Origin: Halobacteriales archaeon QS_9_68_42
GTDB lineage: Archaea > Halobacteriota > Halobacteria > Halobacteriales > Haloarculaceae
DNA: 28,160 nucleotides
Assembly (NCBI GenBank): GCA_003022905.1
Contig: PXSE01000134.1
Location: 1-28,160 of the forward strand
Direction of reading: 5' to 3'
Within the stretch, counting starts at the first letter, position 1. Every line of letters begins with the position of its first letter. This document shows positions 8,242 through 15,643 of this stretch, in pieces. The notes below the pieces were generated by a model. It made no database searches. It worked only from the letters and a program-made list of their open reading frames with translations, and was not told the DNA's origin. A program made the position numbers and the translations under genes.

Positions 8242-8640
8242 TCAGAAGGCGTCGGTCGTCACGTCGACGTCGGCCTCCAGCGACTCCTTCAGGGAGTCGC
8301 GGACGTGGCAGATGTCCTCGCCGAGGTCCAGCAGGTCCTCGACCTCGCCGTCGTCGAGATCGGCCTCGACGTGCATATGGAAGCTGATTGCCGTGAGGTC
8401 ATCATCGTCGTCCAGGTCGGCCTCGGCCTCCGTTTCGACCTTCCCGAGTTCGAAGTCGAGTTCGCGCTGAGCGCCCGCCCGGCAGGCGAAGGTGAAACAG
8501 GAGGCGTAGTCGGCGACGAGCACTTCGTTCGGGCTCGGCCCCTCGGCGCCCGTGGCGTCGATGCTCAGCTCGAAGTCGCCGGCACGGCTCAGCGCGTGGA
8601 ACTTCTCCTCGTTGACGGTGGTGGTCTGGATGTCGGCCAT
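8242..8640 (-). CDS. OsmC-like family protein
   Basis: 132 residues. It shows the OsmC fold pattern: an N-terminal strand segment, GPSPNEVLVADYASCFTFA with the first redox cysteine at the start of the central helix, acidic strands (EADLDDDDDLTAISFHMHVEADL) and a second conserved cysteine in DICHVRDSL. In this family the two cysteines reduce organic hydroperoxides, or the protein has a related protective role; the substrate here is unknown. The acidic loop DLDDDDDL is a haloarchaeal adaptation. The start is supported by a TATA box at 8666-8673. Confidence 0.87.
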   Translation of the reverse strand: MADIQTTTVNEEKFHALSRAGDFELSIDATGAEGPSPNEVLVADYASCFTFACRAGAQRELDFELGKVETEAEADLDDDDDLTAISFHMHVEADLDDGEVEDLLDLGEDICHVRDSLKESLEADVDVTTDAF

Positions 8641-8665
8641 TGCGTTCTGGGCTTCGCCCGGGACG

Positions 8666-8673
8666 TACAAAAA
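8666..8673 (-). promoter_or_regulatory. TATA box of the OsmC-like gene
   Basis: TTTTTGTA on the minus strand, centred 29-30 nt upstream of the ATG at 8640. Confidence 0.5.
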
Positions 8674-8763
8674 GGTGGGCTGACCGCGGTCGCGTCGTCG
8701 CGCCGACCGGTGCGCATTAGCTCCACGACGACCGACCGACATCAAGCGGTCGATTCGGGAAAC

Positions 8764-8780
8764 GAGGGCTGACAGCCCTC
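8764..8780 (-). terminator. Hairpin just after the metallo-hydrolase stop
   Basis: GAGGGCT and AGCCCTC form a perfect 7-bp stem with a 3-nt loop directly behind the stop codon at 8781-8783, reading on the minus strand. A GTTTCCC tract follows. It probably marks the end of the transcript; archaeal terminators do not need a hairpin, so this is tentative. Confidence 0.35.
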
Positions 8781-9500
8781 TCAGATAGTGAACGACTCGT
8801 CGCCATCGAGGACGACCGCCTCGGCCTCTGCGCCGGTCGCCTGAAGCTCGTGCTCGAACGTCTCGGTATCGAGTTCGATCGGCGGAAACGTGTCGTAGTG
8901 CATCGGCGCGGCGTAGTCGACGCCGAGCCAGTCGGCGGCGACGGCCGCGGCGCCCGGCCCCATCGTGAAGTGGTCGCCGGCCGGCAGTGCCGCGAACTCC
9001 GGTTCGAGGAACGGCCCGATGACGTCGCGCATCTCCACCATCAGGCTGGTGTCGCCGGCGTGGTAGAACGAGGTGCAGTCGGGGTCGGACTCCCGCGTCG
9101 GCTCCCTGTCGGAGACGACGAACCCGGCCGGAACGCCCGCCGACGACTCCCGTCCGGTCTCGATGCCGTTCGTGTGGGCCGCTTGGGTCATCGTCACCCA
9201 CGCGTCGCCGCACTCGACGGTGCCACCCAGGTTCATGCCCATCCCGCCGACGGCGTCCTCGTAGCCGAAGTTGTCCGTGGCGTAGCCCACGAGTTCCGGC
9301 ACCGCTACCAGCGTCGCCCCGGAGTAACGGTCGGCGTCGCCAACGTGGTCGGCGTGGCCGTGTGTCAGGAGCACGTAGTCGGGGTCCAGCTCCTCGGGAT
9401 TCGTGTCGGTCTTGGGGTTCTCGAAGAACGGGTCGATGAGCAGGTCCGTGTCTCCGACCGAGACGTGCCACGTCGAGTGACCGTGCCAGGTTAGCTCCAT
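8781..9500 (-). CDS. UPF0173-type metal-dependent hydrolase (metallo-beta-lactamase fold)
   Basis: 239 residues from the ATG at 9500. [13 protein letters not shown] opens the chain as in the UPF0173/YtkL group. The zinc motif is [10 protein letters not shown] (His47, His49, Asp51, His52), followed by [20 protein letters not shown] and a last metal histidine in [11 protein letters not shown]. These proteins are putative hydrolases of unknown substrate. A 15-residue N-terminal extension is open but lies upstream of the TATA-defined start. The gene is divergent from the acetyltransferase gene at 9594. Confidence 0.9.
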   Translation of the reverse strand: MELTWHGHSTWHVSVGDTDLLIDPFFENPKTDTNPEELDPDYVLLTHGHADHVGDADRYSGATLVAVPELVGYATDNFGYEDAVGGMGMNLGGTVECGDAWVTMTQAAHTNGIETGRESSAGVPAGFVVSDREPTRESDPDCTSFYHAGDTSLMVEMRDVIGPFLEPEFAALPAGDHFTMGPGAAAVAADWLGVDYAAPMHYDTFPPIELDTETFEHELQATGAEAEAVVLDGDESFTI

Positions 9501-9527
9501 AGCACTCGAACGTACTCGCCTGAGAGT

Positions 9528-9536
9528 CTTAATACT
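9528..9536 (-). promoter_or_regulatory. TATA box of the metallo-hydrolase gene
   Basis: AGTATTAAG on the minus strand, about 30 nt upstream of the ATG at 9500. Confidence 0.55.
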
Positions 9537-9593
9537 GGGTGCCACCGACGGCGCGACCGACCGACTTACTGGCCTGCGAACGCAACGCCCACC

Positions 9594-10019
9594 GTGGAGG
9601 CACGACGGGTCGAGACCGACGACGAACTGGCCGACGCCTTAGCCGTCCGGCGGGCGGTGTTCGTCGAGGAACAGGGCGTCCCCGAGCACCTCGAGGTGGA
9701 CGGCAACGACGATTCGGCGACCCACTTCGTGGCCTACGACGGCGACCGGTCCGTCGGCGCCGCCCGCTTTCGGCCGTACGACGACTCGACGGCCAAGGTC
9801 GAACGCGTCGCGGTCCTCAAGCCCGAACGCGGTGCCGGCATTGGTCGGCGGCTCATGGACGCCGTCGAGACGGCGGCCGCCGATGACGGTTACGAGTCCG
9901 TCGTCCTGCACGCACAGGTCCCCGTCGTCGGCTTCTACGAGCGACTCGACTACGAGGTGACAAGCGAGGAGTTCGAGAACGCCGGCATTCCGCACCGTGA
10001 GATGTGGAAGGGCCTCTGA
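9594..10019 (+). CDS. GNAT family N-acetyltransferase
   Basis: 141 residues with a GTG start. The order is ElaA-like: '[29 protein letters not shown]' at the N-terminus, [20 protein letters not shown] strands, [20 protein letters not shown] with the acetyl-CoA pyrophosphate loop (RGAGIG), and [17 protein letters not shown] near the end. The acceptor substrate is unknown. ACTTACT, centred about 28 nt upstream, can act as a TATA box for a leaderless GTG start. The gene runs toward the 64-bp repeat array. Confidence 0.88.
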   Translation: MEARRVETDDELADALAVRRAVFVEEQGVPEHLEVDGNDDSATHFVAYDGDRSVGAARFRPYDDSTAKVERVAVLKPERGAGIGRRLMDAVETAAADDGYESVVLHAQVPVVGFYERLDYEVTSEEFENAGIPHREMWKGL

Positions 10020-10040
10020 CCGGCCGCCGCTCGCTCATTT

Positions 10041-10455
10041 GGAGGCCTCGCTACCGCTCGACTCACGCTACTCGCGGGTCACTTCGCTCCTCGCTCGCCG
10101 GGCTGGAGGCCTCACTACCGTTCGGCCTCCCTACCTCACGGGTCGCTTCGCTCCCCGTTCGCTCATCCGGAGGCCTCGCTATCGCTCGGCCTCCCCATCT
10201 CGCGGCTCCTGCCGTCGACGCTCGCTGTAACGTGAGCCTCGCTACTGCTCGGCTCACGCTGCTCGCGGGTCGCTTTGCCTCCCCGCTCGCCATAACGTGA
10301 GTCTCGCTTTGCTCAACTCACGCTGCTCACGGGTCGCTTCGCTCCCCGTTCGCCGGGCGGGAGGCCTCGCTGTCGCTTGGCCTCCCAACCTCACGGGTCG
10401 CTCCGCTCCCCGTTCGCTCACCCGGAAGCCTCGCTGTCGCTCGGCTTCCCGGCCC
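10041..10455. repeat. Tandem array of 64-bp palindromic units
   Basis: Six units starting at 10041, 10105, 10169, 10232, 10297 and 10360 (63-65 bp each) and a half unit from 10424. Each unit starts with a hairpin whose arms are GGAGGC ... GCCTCC around CTCGCTNNCGCTCG. The full units then carry a second hairpin, ACGGG ... CCCGT around TCGCTTCGCTC. Arms vary together: GTGAGC/GCTCAC in the unit at 10232, GTGAGT/ACTCAC at 10297, GGAAGC/GCTTCC at 10424; ACGGG/CCCGT becomes GCGGG/CCCGC at 10232. The first and third units are the most decayed. The array fills the whole space between two convergent genes and runs into the 3' end of the helicase gene. There are no spacers of unique sequence, so it is not a CRISPR. 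Confidence 0.9.
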
Positions 10456-13117
10456 ACTCCAACATCCGCTCGTAGAACGGCACGCTCCCGAGCGCCTCGG
10501 CGTCCCCGACCAGCACCAGCGCCTTCTTCGCCCGCGTCAGCGCGACATTGACCCGGCGGTAGTCCTCGAAGATGGGGCTGTCGAGCTCGCCCGTGGCGAC
10601 GAAGGAGACGACGATGACCTCCTTTGCGGACCCCTGGAAGCGGTCGACGGTGTCGACGGCCACGTCGGGCAGTCGCCGCGATATCTCGGCGACCTGCGCC
10701 CGGAACGGGGCGATGACGCCGATGTCGACGGCGGCCACTCCCGCTTCCCGGAAGGCCGCGACCACCTCGGCCACCCGGTCGGCCTCGACCGGGTTGGAGT
10801 TGCCCTCGTCGGCCCCACCGGGGTCGACGAAGGAGACGGCGTCCCGGAGGTCCGGCGGCAGATCCCCGACATCGACGCCGGACAGGTCCCCGAGTCGCTG
10901 GGCCGCCACCTCCCCCGATGCCGGCCGCAGCTGGCCGTCATAGAACTCCCGGCTGGAGAAGTACTGCACCCGCTGATTCATGCGGTACTGGCGGTCCAGT
11001 ATCACGCCCGCCTCGGGGTACTCCCCGATGAGACGTTCGAACAGCGACCGCTGGAGGTCCGCGCCGTCGTCGGACTCGTTGGCCAACCGAACGACCGGCG
11101 GTAACTGTTGGTGGTCGCCCACCAGGACGAACCGGTCGGCGAGGTTGGTTGCCAGGAACGTGCCGGGTTCGGTCAACTGGCCGGCCTCGTCGACGACGGC
11201 GACGTCGAACGACTGGCCCTTTAGCGCCCGCGACCCGCAGGCCGCGGTGGTTGCGGCGACGACGGACGCCCCTTCCAGCGTCGCCGCGCGGTCGTCGGGG
11301 TCGCCGGCCCGCTCCATCCGGTAGGCCTGCATGTCCTCGCGGACGCCCGACTCCGAGCCCCACCGCAGGACGTCGGTGAAGCCTTGCTCCTCGAGGGCCT
11401 CGATGGCGTTGTCGACTGCCCGGTTGGTGAACGCCGACAGCAGGACGCGCTGGCCGTCGGCCACGAGCGCCCGCACGGTCCGGGCCAGCGTGTACGTCTT
11501 GCCGGTCCCCGGCGGCCCGTGGACGAGCGCGAAGTCCTCGGCACTGACGGAGCGGTTGACTGCCTCGTTCTGGGCGTCGTTGTTGTCGATGTAGGTCTCG
11601 GTCGGCACGGAGAAGGCGGGGTCCCGCCGGCCGAAGAGGACGTCCTTCCGGTCGGGGTCGCCCCGCAGCAGCGCGTCGTGCAGCGCCGAGAGTCGGCGGT
11701 CGACGCCGATTTCCGACGGGTACACATCGATGCGCCGCAGCTCCAGCGGCTCGTCGGCGACGACCACCACCTCCTCGCCCAGTTCCTCGACGGTGGCCAG
11801 TTCGGCCGTGCCCCGGGTCGGATGGCCGTCGCTGGCGAGCACCCGGTCGCCCTCGCGTATCTTCGAGACGGCGTCGCCGGGCCGCCGGGCCGACAGCCGC
11901 CATCGGCCGCCGTCGAGCGACTTCTGCCCGCCCGGCTCGAGGCCTATCAGCGCCCGGTCGTCGTCGGCCCGCTCTTCGGCGGTCTGCTCCCAGAGCTTCC
12001 GGTACTCGGCGTGGACCGCGCGGCGCTCGGCCTCGATGGCCCGGTAGAACCGCTCGAAGTAGGCCCGCTCCGCCTCGGGAATCGGCTCGCCGACCTGGCC
12101 GGCCTTCGACTCCTGGTCGAGGCGGCCGGCGACGGCCATGCAGGCGTCCCGCTCGAAGCAGTACTCGCACTTCGCGTCGGCCTCGTAGCCCGTCGGCACC
12201 GTCAGGTCGTACTCGGCGGCCGCTATCTCGTTGCGCGCCCGGAGGACGAACTGCAGGAAGCCCGAGCCGACGGAGAAGTCCTTCGCGGGCGAGAGGTCCC
12301 CCGAGGCTTCGCTGCGGTCCAGCGCCGTGTTTTTCGTATAGAGGAGCGTCCCGGTGTCGGGTGCCTCCGCCAGGTCGTCGGCCAGAAGGAGGGCGTAGCA
12401 GGCCGCCTGGACCTTGTCCTGGAAGCGGGGGTCCCGGCCGGTGTTCTTGCCGGTCTTCAACTCGACGGGCATCCCCCGTCGGACGGCGTCGGCCCGGCCC
12501 TTGATGCCGAACCGCTCGGAGATGAGCGTCTGCTCGGAGCGCCACGAATCGGCCTCGCCGAGCGCCCCCTGCTGGAGCCACCCCTCGATTGCGGCGGCGT
12601 TCTGCCGCACGTCGTCGGCGACGGCGTCGGCCGACTCCCCGAGTAGCCCGATGTCCAGCGCCGCCTCCGCCACCCGCTCGTCGATGCTCTCCTCGAGGTC
12701 CCGGCCGCGCAACAGGTCGCCGAACACCTCGTGGACGACCGTCCCTTTCACGACGGGGTACTTCAGCGGGACGCCCGACAGCTTGTTCAGGTAGTACACC
12801 CGGGGACACTGCACCCATCCCCGAATGTCGGTCACGTCGACGAGGAACTCCGGTTCGACGACCACCGCCGAGTCGCCCGTGGTCGCGTACTGCGTCTCGC
12901 CGCGGAACTCCCGCTCCTCTGCGTCGGTCACCAGCAGCTCCATTCCCGGCTCCAGCAGGTCGGCCGTCTCGGTCCACTTGCCCCACAGCGTCACCTGGGT
13001 CGGCTCGCGGGCGCCGCGCTCCGGGCGGACGAGCACCTCCGCAAGTTCGGACGTGCCGGTGGACGTCTCGACGGTCCGCAGGTCGCGCACCTCGACGACG
13101 GGACCCCGTACGTTCAC
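10418..13117 (-). CDS. dna2: Dna2-like nuclease-helicase with iron-sulfur RecB nuclease and SF1 helicase domains
   Basis: 899 residues from the GTG at 13117; an ATG at 13192 lies upstream of the promoter. Residues 1-90 resemble a small OB-like domain. A Cas4/RecB-type nuclease follows: Cys104, Asp210 in GRAD, Glu219 and Lys221 in ELKTGK, and Cys317, Cys320, Cys326, the four cysteines expected to hold a 4Fe-4S cluster. The SF1B helicase has Walker A GPPGTGKT (about 534), DEAGQ (643), GDHQQLPPV (667), YRMN (711), VDRFQGSAKE (824) and NVALTRAKKAL (857). Dna2 proteins trim 5' flaps and resect DNA ends. No cas genes are nearby, so Cas4 in a CRISPR locus is not the reading. The last ten codons and the stop come from the 64-bp repeat array. 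Confidence 0.93.
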   Translation of the reverse strand: MNVRGPVVEVRDLRTVETSTGTSELAEVLVRPERGAREPTQVTLWGKWTETADLLEPGMELLVTDAEEREFRGETQYATTGDSAVVVEPEFLVDVTDIRGWVQCPRVYYLNKLSGVPLKYPVVKGTVVHEVFGDLLRGRDLEESIDERVAEAALDIGLLGESADAVADDVRQNAAAIEGWLQQGALGEADSWRSEQTLISERFGIKGRADAVRRGMPVELKTGKNTGRDPRFQDKVQAACYALLLADDLAEAPDTGTLLYTKNTALDRSEASGDLSPAKDFSVGSGFLQFVLRARNEIAAAEYDLTVPTGYEADAKCEYCFERDACMAVAGRLDQESKAGQVGEPIPEAERAYFERFYRAIEAERRAVHAEYRKLWEQTAEERADDDRALIGLEPGGQKSLDGGRWRLSARRPGDAVSKIREGDRVLASDGHPTRGTAELATVEELGEEVVVVADEPLELRRIDVYPSEIGVDRRLSALHDALLRGDPDRKDVLFGRRDPAFSVPTETYIDNNDAQNEAVNRSVSAEDFALVHGPPGTGKTYTLARTVRALVADGQRVLLSAFTNRAVDNAIEALEEQGFTDVLRWGSESGVREDMQAYRMERAGDPDDRAATLEGASVVAATTAACGSRALKGQSFDVAVVDEAGQLTEPGTFLATNLADRFVLVGDHQQLPPVVRLANESDDGADLQRSLFERLIGEYPEAGVILDRQYRMNQRVQYFSSREFYDGQLRPASGEVAAQRLGDLSGVDVGDLPPDLRDAVSFVDPGGADEGNSNPVEADRVAEVVAAFREAGVAAVDIGVIAPFRAQVAEISRRLPDVAVDTVDRFQGSAKEVIVVSFVATGELDSPIFEDYRRVNVALTRAKKALVLVGDAEALGSVPFYERMLEWAGKPSDSEASG

Positions 13118-13141
13118 GTTACCCCCCAGCGCCCTCGACGG

Positions 13142-13146
13142 AAAAA
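13142..13146 (-). promoter_or_regulatory. AT-rich promoter element of the Dna2-like gene
   Basis: TTTTT on the minus strand (within AGCGTTTTTCC), centred 27 nt upstream of the GTG at 13117. It favours that GTG over the ATG at 13192. Confidence 0.45.
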
Positions 13147-13217
13147 CGCTATCGGTCCCCGGGTCGAGAGATGACGGAGTCGACAGCTTCATTCAGCCCC
13201 GACACCGAGTTCGGGGT

Positions 13218-13703
13218 ATGCGCGTCCGCGACTGGCAGGACATCCTCGAGGACGTCGTCGAATCGGGCGCCGACGCGGGCGAGTGGCGCGCCGTCGCCGG
13301 CGACCGCCGCGGCGGCCCCGGCGAGGACATGTTCCTCGGCCACCCGTCGGTCGGCGTCTTCCAGCTGAAGACGTTCGCGAAGAACCCCTACGAGGTCCAG
13401 GGCGTCGGCTCCCGCGTCGCCCGGAAGGTCGACGAGGACCTCGACCCGCTGTTCCCGGCCGAGGACGCCGGCGGCCGGTTCGGCGTCAACGACGGCGTCG
13501 GCGACGAGGACGACGCCGAGGAGAAGGCCCAGCAACTGGAGACGGTCCTCGAGACGCACGCCGACGCGCCGACCACCCCCGACGCGCTCTTCGAGGACGT
13601 GATGGACGCCCTCGACAGTCCGGCGTTCGGCCCGATGGAGTACGACATGTACGACCGGCCCGACGAACTGGAGTCGCTGTCGGACACCCCCCTGACAATG
13701 TAG
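13218..13703 (+). CDS. Conserved haloarchaeal protein of unknown function
   Basis: 161 residues starting MRVRDWQDILEDVVESGADA. It is soluble and acidic. The N-terminal half is a compact domain with 'WRAVAGDRRGGPGEDMFLGHP' and 'VFQLKTFAKNPYEVQGVGSRVARKVDEDL'; the second half is largely helical and ends FGPMEYDMYDRPDELESL. The start is 100 bp from the divergent Dna2-like gene. I recognise it as a haloarchaeal hypothetical but know no function. The repeated shape of 'GHPxxGVFQLKT' suggests a small-molecule or nucleic-acid binding fold only by impression. Confidence 0.8.
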   Translation: MRVRDWQDILEDVVESGADAGEWRAVAGDRRGGPGEDMFLGHPSVGVFQLKTFAKNPYEVQGVGSRVARKVDEDLDPLFPAEDAGGRFGVNDGVGDEDDAEEKAQQLETVLETHADAPTTPDALFEDVMDALDSPAFGPMEYDMYDRPDELESLSDTPLTM

Positions 13704-13776
13704 TCGACGCCGGGCTGACCGGAACCGGGCCGGCCGGCGAACGGCTGGCCTCCGGCCGTGCTCCCAGTTGTCGGGG

Positions 13777-14160
13777 TCAGCCGTCGAACTGCCGCGTCTT
13801 GGTCCGGTGCCAGATGACGATACCGACGGACTGTTTGGCGTCGGTCCAGCTGTCGAACCCGGCGTCGTCGTAGATCGCGTGTGGCGTGTACAGCGTTTCG
13901 TCGGCCCACGTCTGAATGGAGGGGTCGGCTTCGACGGTCTCGTGGAGCTCGATGATGCGTGCCAGCACCTCGGCTCTAGTGATCTCGAACTCCCGCTGGC
14001 CGACGGCGGCCCGGATGGCCGCCCGCCAGGAGTTCCACTCCGCGCGGAACGCCGCCCGGTCGCACTCGCCTGCATGGAGGACGTCGACGACGCGGGGCGT
14101 TCTGTCGAGCTCGTCGTCCATCCGGCGGATGTCGTCGAGCAGCTCATCCCTCGTCGGCAT
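13777..14160 (-). CDS. HNH-repeat (homing endonuclease-associated repeat) protein
   Basis: 127 residues. Residues about 3-52 (LLDDIRRMDDELDRTP, then FRAEWNSWRAAIRAAVG) follow the pattern of the homing endonuclease-associated repeat: a helix, 'RTP' turn, and a Trp-centred 'F..W..A...AG'-type helix. A second, diverged copy spans about 66-115 (LARIIELHETVEADPSIQTW ... FDSWTDAKQSVG). Such repeats are thought to bind DNA. No HNH or LAGLIDADG nuclease core is present in the protein or next to it, so it is a stand-alone DNA-binding candidate. Confidence 0.72.
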   Translation of the reverse strand: MPTRDELLDDIRRMDDELDRTPRVVDVLHAGECDRAAFRAEWNSWRAAIRAAVGQREFEITRAEVLARIIELHETVEADPSIQTWADETLYTPHAIYDDAGFDSWTDAKQSVGIVIWHRTKTRQFDG

Positions 14161-14366
14161 GGGTGATCCTTGTTAACGGGGAACGCCGTTCCACATGAAA
14201 GTTCGGGCAGCCGGATCGTGAACGACCCGGACCGGCGCCGCGATACCGGGGGAGAGTCCGCCGGCCGGCGCAGTCGGGCCTCGCGTCAGCGTGGGCCGGG
14301 CACGACGCCGGCGTCCAAGCGGGGACGAGACCCCGGGACCGGCGTGGCCGTTCGGTCGCCTCGCTC

Positions 14367-14561
14367 TCACCGCGGCATCTCGGTGCCCCACGTCTCCAGC
14401 ATCGTCGCCAACTCAGGTACGTCCTCGGCCCGCGACGCCAGAGACTCGCCATCGGCCGCCGCCTCGACCGGGAGGTCCTCGCCGGGCGCGATACGGAACG
14501 CATAGACGAGGTCGTTGTCGCCGGGTTCGTACGACTCGTCGAGGAAGCCGGCGTACTTCAT
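14367..14561 (-). CDS. 64-residue ORF resembling the RuBisCO large-subunit N-terminus
   Basis: The first 40 residues (FLDESYEPGDNDLVYAFRIA, then P-x4-PVEAAA) follow the N-terminal pattern of type III RuBisCO as I remember it from haloarchaea: FLD-x2-(Y/H)-EP-x-D-x-DLV-x2-FRI-x-P-x5-E-x-AA. The conserved continuation with ESS-GTW is missing; instead come 25 residues ending LETWGTEMPR and a stop. No RuBisCO-like sequence continues downstream in any frame. It is either a degraded 5' fragment of a lost rbcL-type gene or a small protein that borrowed this module. AT-rich GATTGTAG about 30 nt upstream could allow expression. Confidence 0.5.
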   Translation of the reverse strand: MKYAGFLDESYEPGDNDLVYAFRIAPGEDLPVEAAADGESLASRAEDVPELATMLETWGTEMPR

Positions 14562-14729
14562 AACCCGGGAGTTCTTGTCGGCGGGAGCTACAATCGACCG
14601 GGGCCTACCGGTGAGAGGGCGAGGTGATTCCGCAGGCGGGTGCTACGGGTACTCGTCGGGCGATACCCGCGTCGGGACGGCCGACGAGTACGACCGTCCC
14701 GGGGGCCGGGGCCGCGCCGACCCGGTCGG

Positions 14730-14879
14730 TCACTCCTCGCTGGTGTAACTGCGGTACCTCATTACCGACCCGTCGACGATGACGGTGTCGAGTCCGTGCT
14801 GTTGCTCCTGCGGCGGGTCGTCCCCGACGGCCTCCGTCTCCGCGTCCCCGTAGTCGTACGGCGTGTGATCCTCCGCCAT
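14730..14879 (-). CDS. 49-residue acidic microprotein
   Basis: Reads MAEDHTPYDYGDAETEAVGD at its start and ends GSVMRYRSYTSEE. The gene is supported by a well-placed TATA box (14903-14910, 27 nt upstream), clean third-position GC bias and an acidic composition with a defined C-terminal strand-like segment (LDTVIVDGSVMRYRSYTSEE). No domain recognised; it has no cysteines and no membrane segment. It lies 46 nt downstream of the alpha/beta hydrolase gene on the same strand but seems to have its own promoter. Confidence 0.72.
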   Translation of the reverse strand: MAEDHTPYDYGDAETEAVGDDPPQEQQHGLDTVIVDGSVMRYRSYTSEE

Positions 14880-14902
14880 ATCCGTCGGTCGGCACCGCTC
14901 GT

Positions 14903-14910
14903 ACATAAAC
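14903..14910 (-). promoter_or_regulatory. TATA box of the microprotein gene
   Basis: GTTTATGT on the minus strand, centred about 27 nt from the ATG at 14879, predicting a leaderless mRNA. Confidence 0.6.
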
Positions 14911-14925
14911 CCTTGTCAGACGTTA

Positions 14926-15603
14926 TCACTCGACAGCCACGAGCGCGTCGGTGACGACGGCCGTCGCCGCCCCGCGGTCGGCGGCGGCGAACGGTTCGTG
15001 GCCGCCGTTGTAGAGGTGGATCCGCTCGGCTGGTAGCCGGTCGCCGACTCCCTGGAGGCCGACGACGGTGTCGCGGAGCGACACACAGACCCGCGCCTGC
15101 ACGGAGGGCTCCGGCATCGACGCCTGTGCCGCCCGTATCTCCTGGACGAAGGCGGGCGAGACGCGGTCGGGCACCCGCTCCCACCCGCGGTCGGTGACCC
15201 GGGGGCCGACCTCCTCGCGGTCGAAGTCGACTGGGACGAGCGGCACCGAGACGGGGAGTTTCGACCCCCACTCCAGTAGCCAGCCGCGCAGTTTCTCGCC
15301 GTAGAAGGCCCACCACGGACTGACGTAGACGGCCCGCTCGGGCCGCAGGTGGGCCGCGATGAGGCCCCCCGTGCTGTGGCCGACGACCGTCGGGTCATCG
15401 AGGTCGTCGCGGATCGAGGCGGCCGGCGAGAGGTACTCGCGGTCGAAGTCAGTCGGATTGGTCGGTATCTCGGCGAGCGTCACGCGGTACCCCTCGTCGG
15501 CGAGGCGGGTCGCAAACCACCGCTCATTGGTCCCGTCGACGCGGTTGCCCCAGCCCATCAGGAACAGCAGGTCGTCACCGTCGCCGATGACGTCGGTCTT
15601 CAT
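14926..15603 (-). CDS. Alpha/beta hydrolase
   Basis: 225 residues. It opens with the strand and oxyanion region LLFLMGWGNRVDGTNERWFA. The nucleophile elbow is GHSTGG (Ser at about residue 76), the acid is probably Asp in SLRDTVVG, and the catalytic histidine is in YNGGHEPFA near the C-terminus. There is no signal peptide, so it acts in the cytoplasm. Substrate unknown; esterase or peptidase-like activity is possible. The start is fixed by a TATA box at 15627-15633. Confidence 0.87.
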   Translation of the reverse strand: MKTDVIGDGDDLLFLMGWGNRVDGTNERWFATRLADEGYRVTLAEIPTNPTDFDREYLSPAASIRDDLDDPTVVGHSTGGLIAAHLRPERAVYVSPWWAFYGEKLRGWLLEWGSKLPVSVPLVPVDFDREEVGPRVTDRGWERVPDRVSPAFVQEIRAAQASMPEPSVQARVCVSLRDTVVGLQGVGDRLPAERIHLYNGGHEPFAAADRGAATAVVTDALVAVE

Positions 15604-15626
15604 GCGGGCAGTGGCCGGAGCGGCGG

Positions 15627-15633
15627 CTTAAAT
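15627..15633 (-). promoter_or_regulatory. TATA box of the alpha/beta hydrolase gene
   Basis: ATTTAAG on the minus strand, centred 27 nt upstream of the ATG at 15603. Confidence 0.6.
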
Positions 15634-15643
15634 CCGACCGTGC

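Noticed and set aside
10041..10455. CRISPR array
   Set aside because: Units are 64 bp, degenerate and contiguous with no unique spacers; no cas genes are near. The RecB-type domain next door belongs to a Dna2-like fusion, not Cas4.
10004..10551. Several short open frames rich in Ser/Arg/Leu over the repeat array
   Set aside because: They arise from the repeat sequence in all frames and share no features of haloarchaeal proteins.
11384..12646. 420-residue open frame on the plus strand
   Set aside because: It is antisense to the Dna2-like gene, has no domain and an Arg/Val/Gly composition typical of a high-GC shadow frame.
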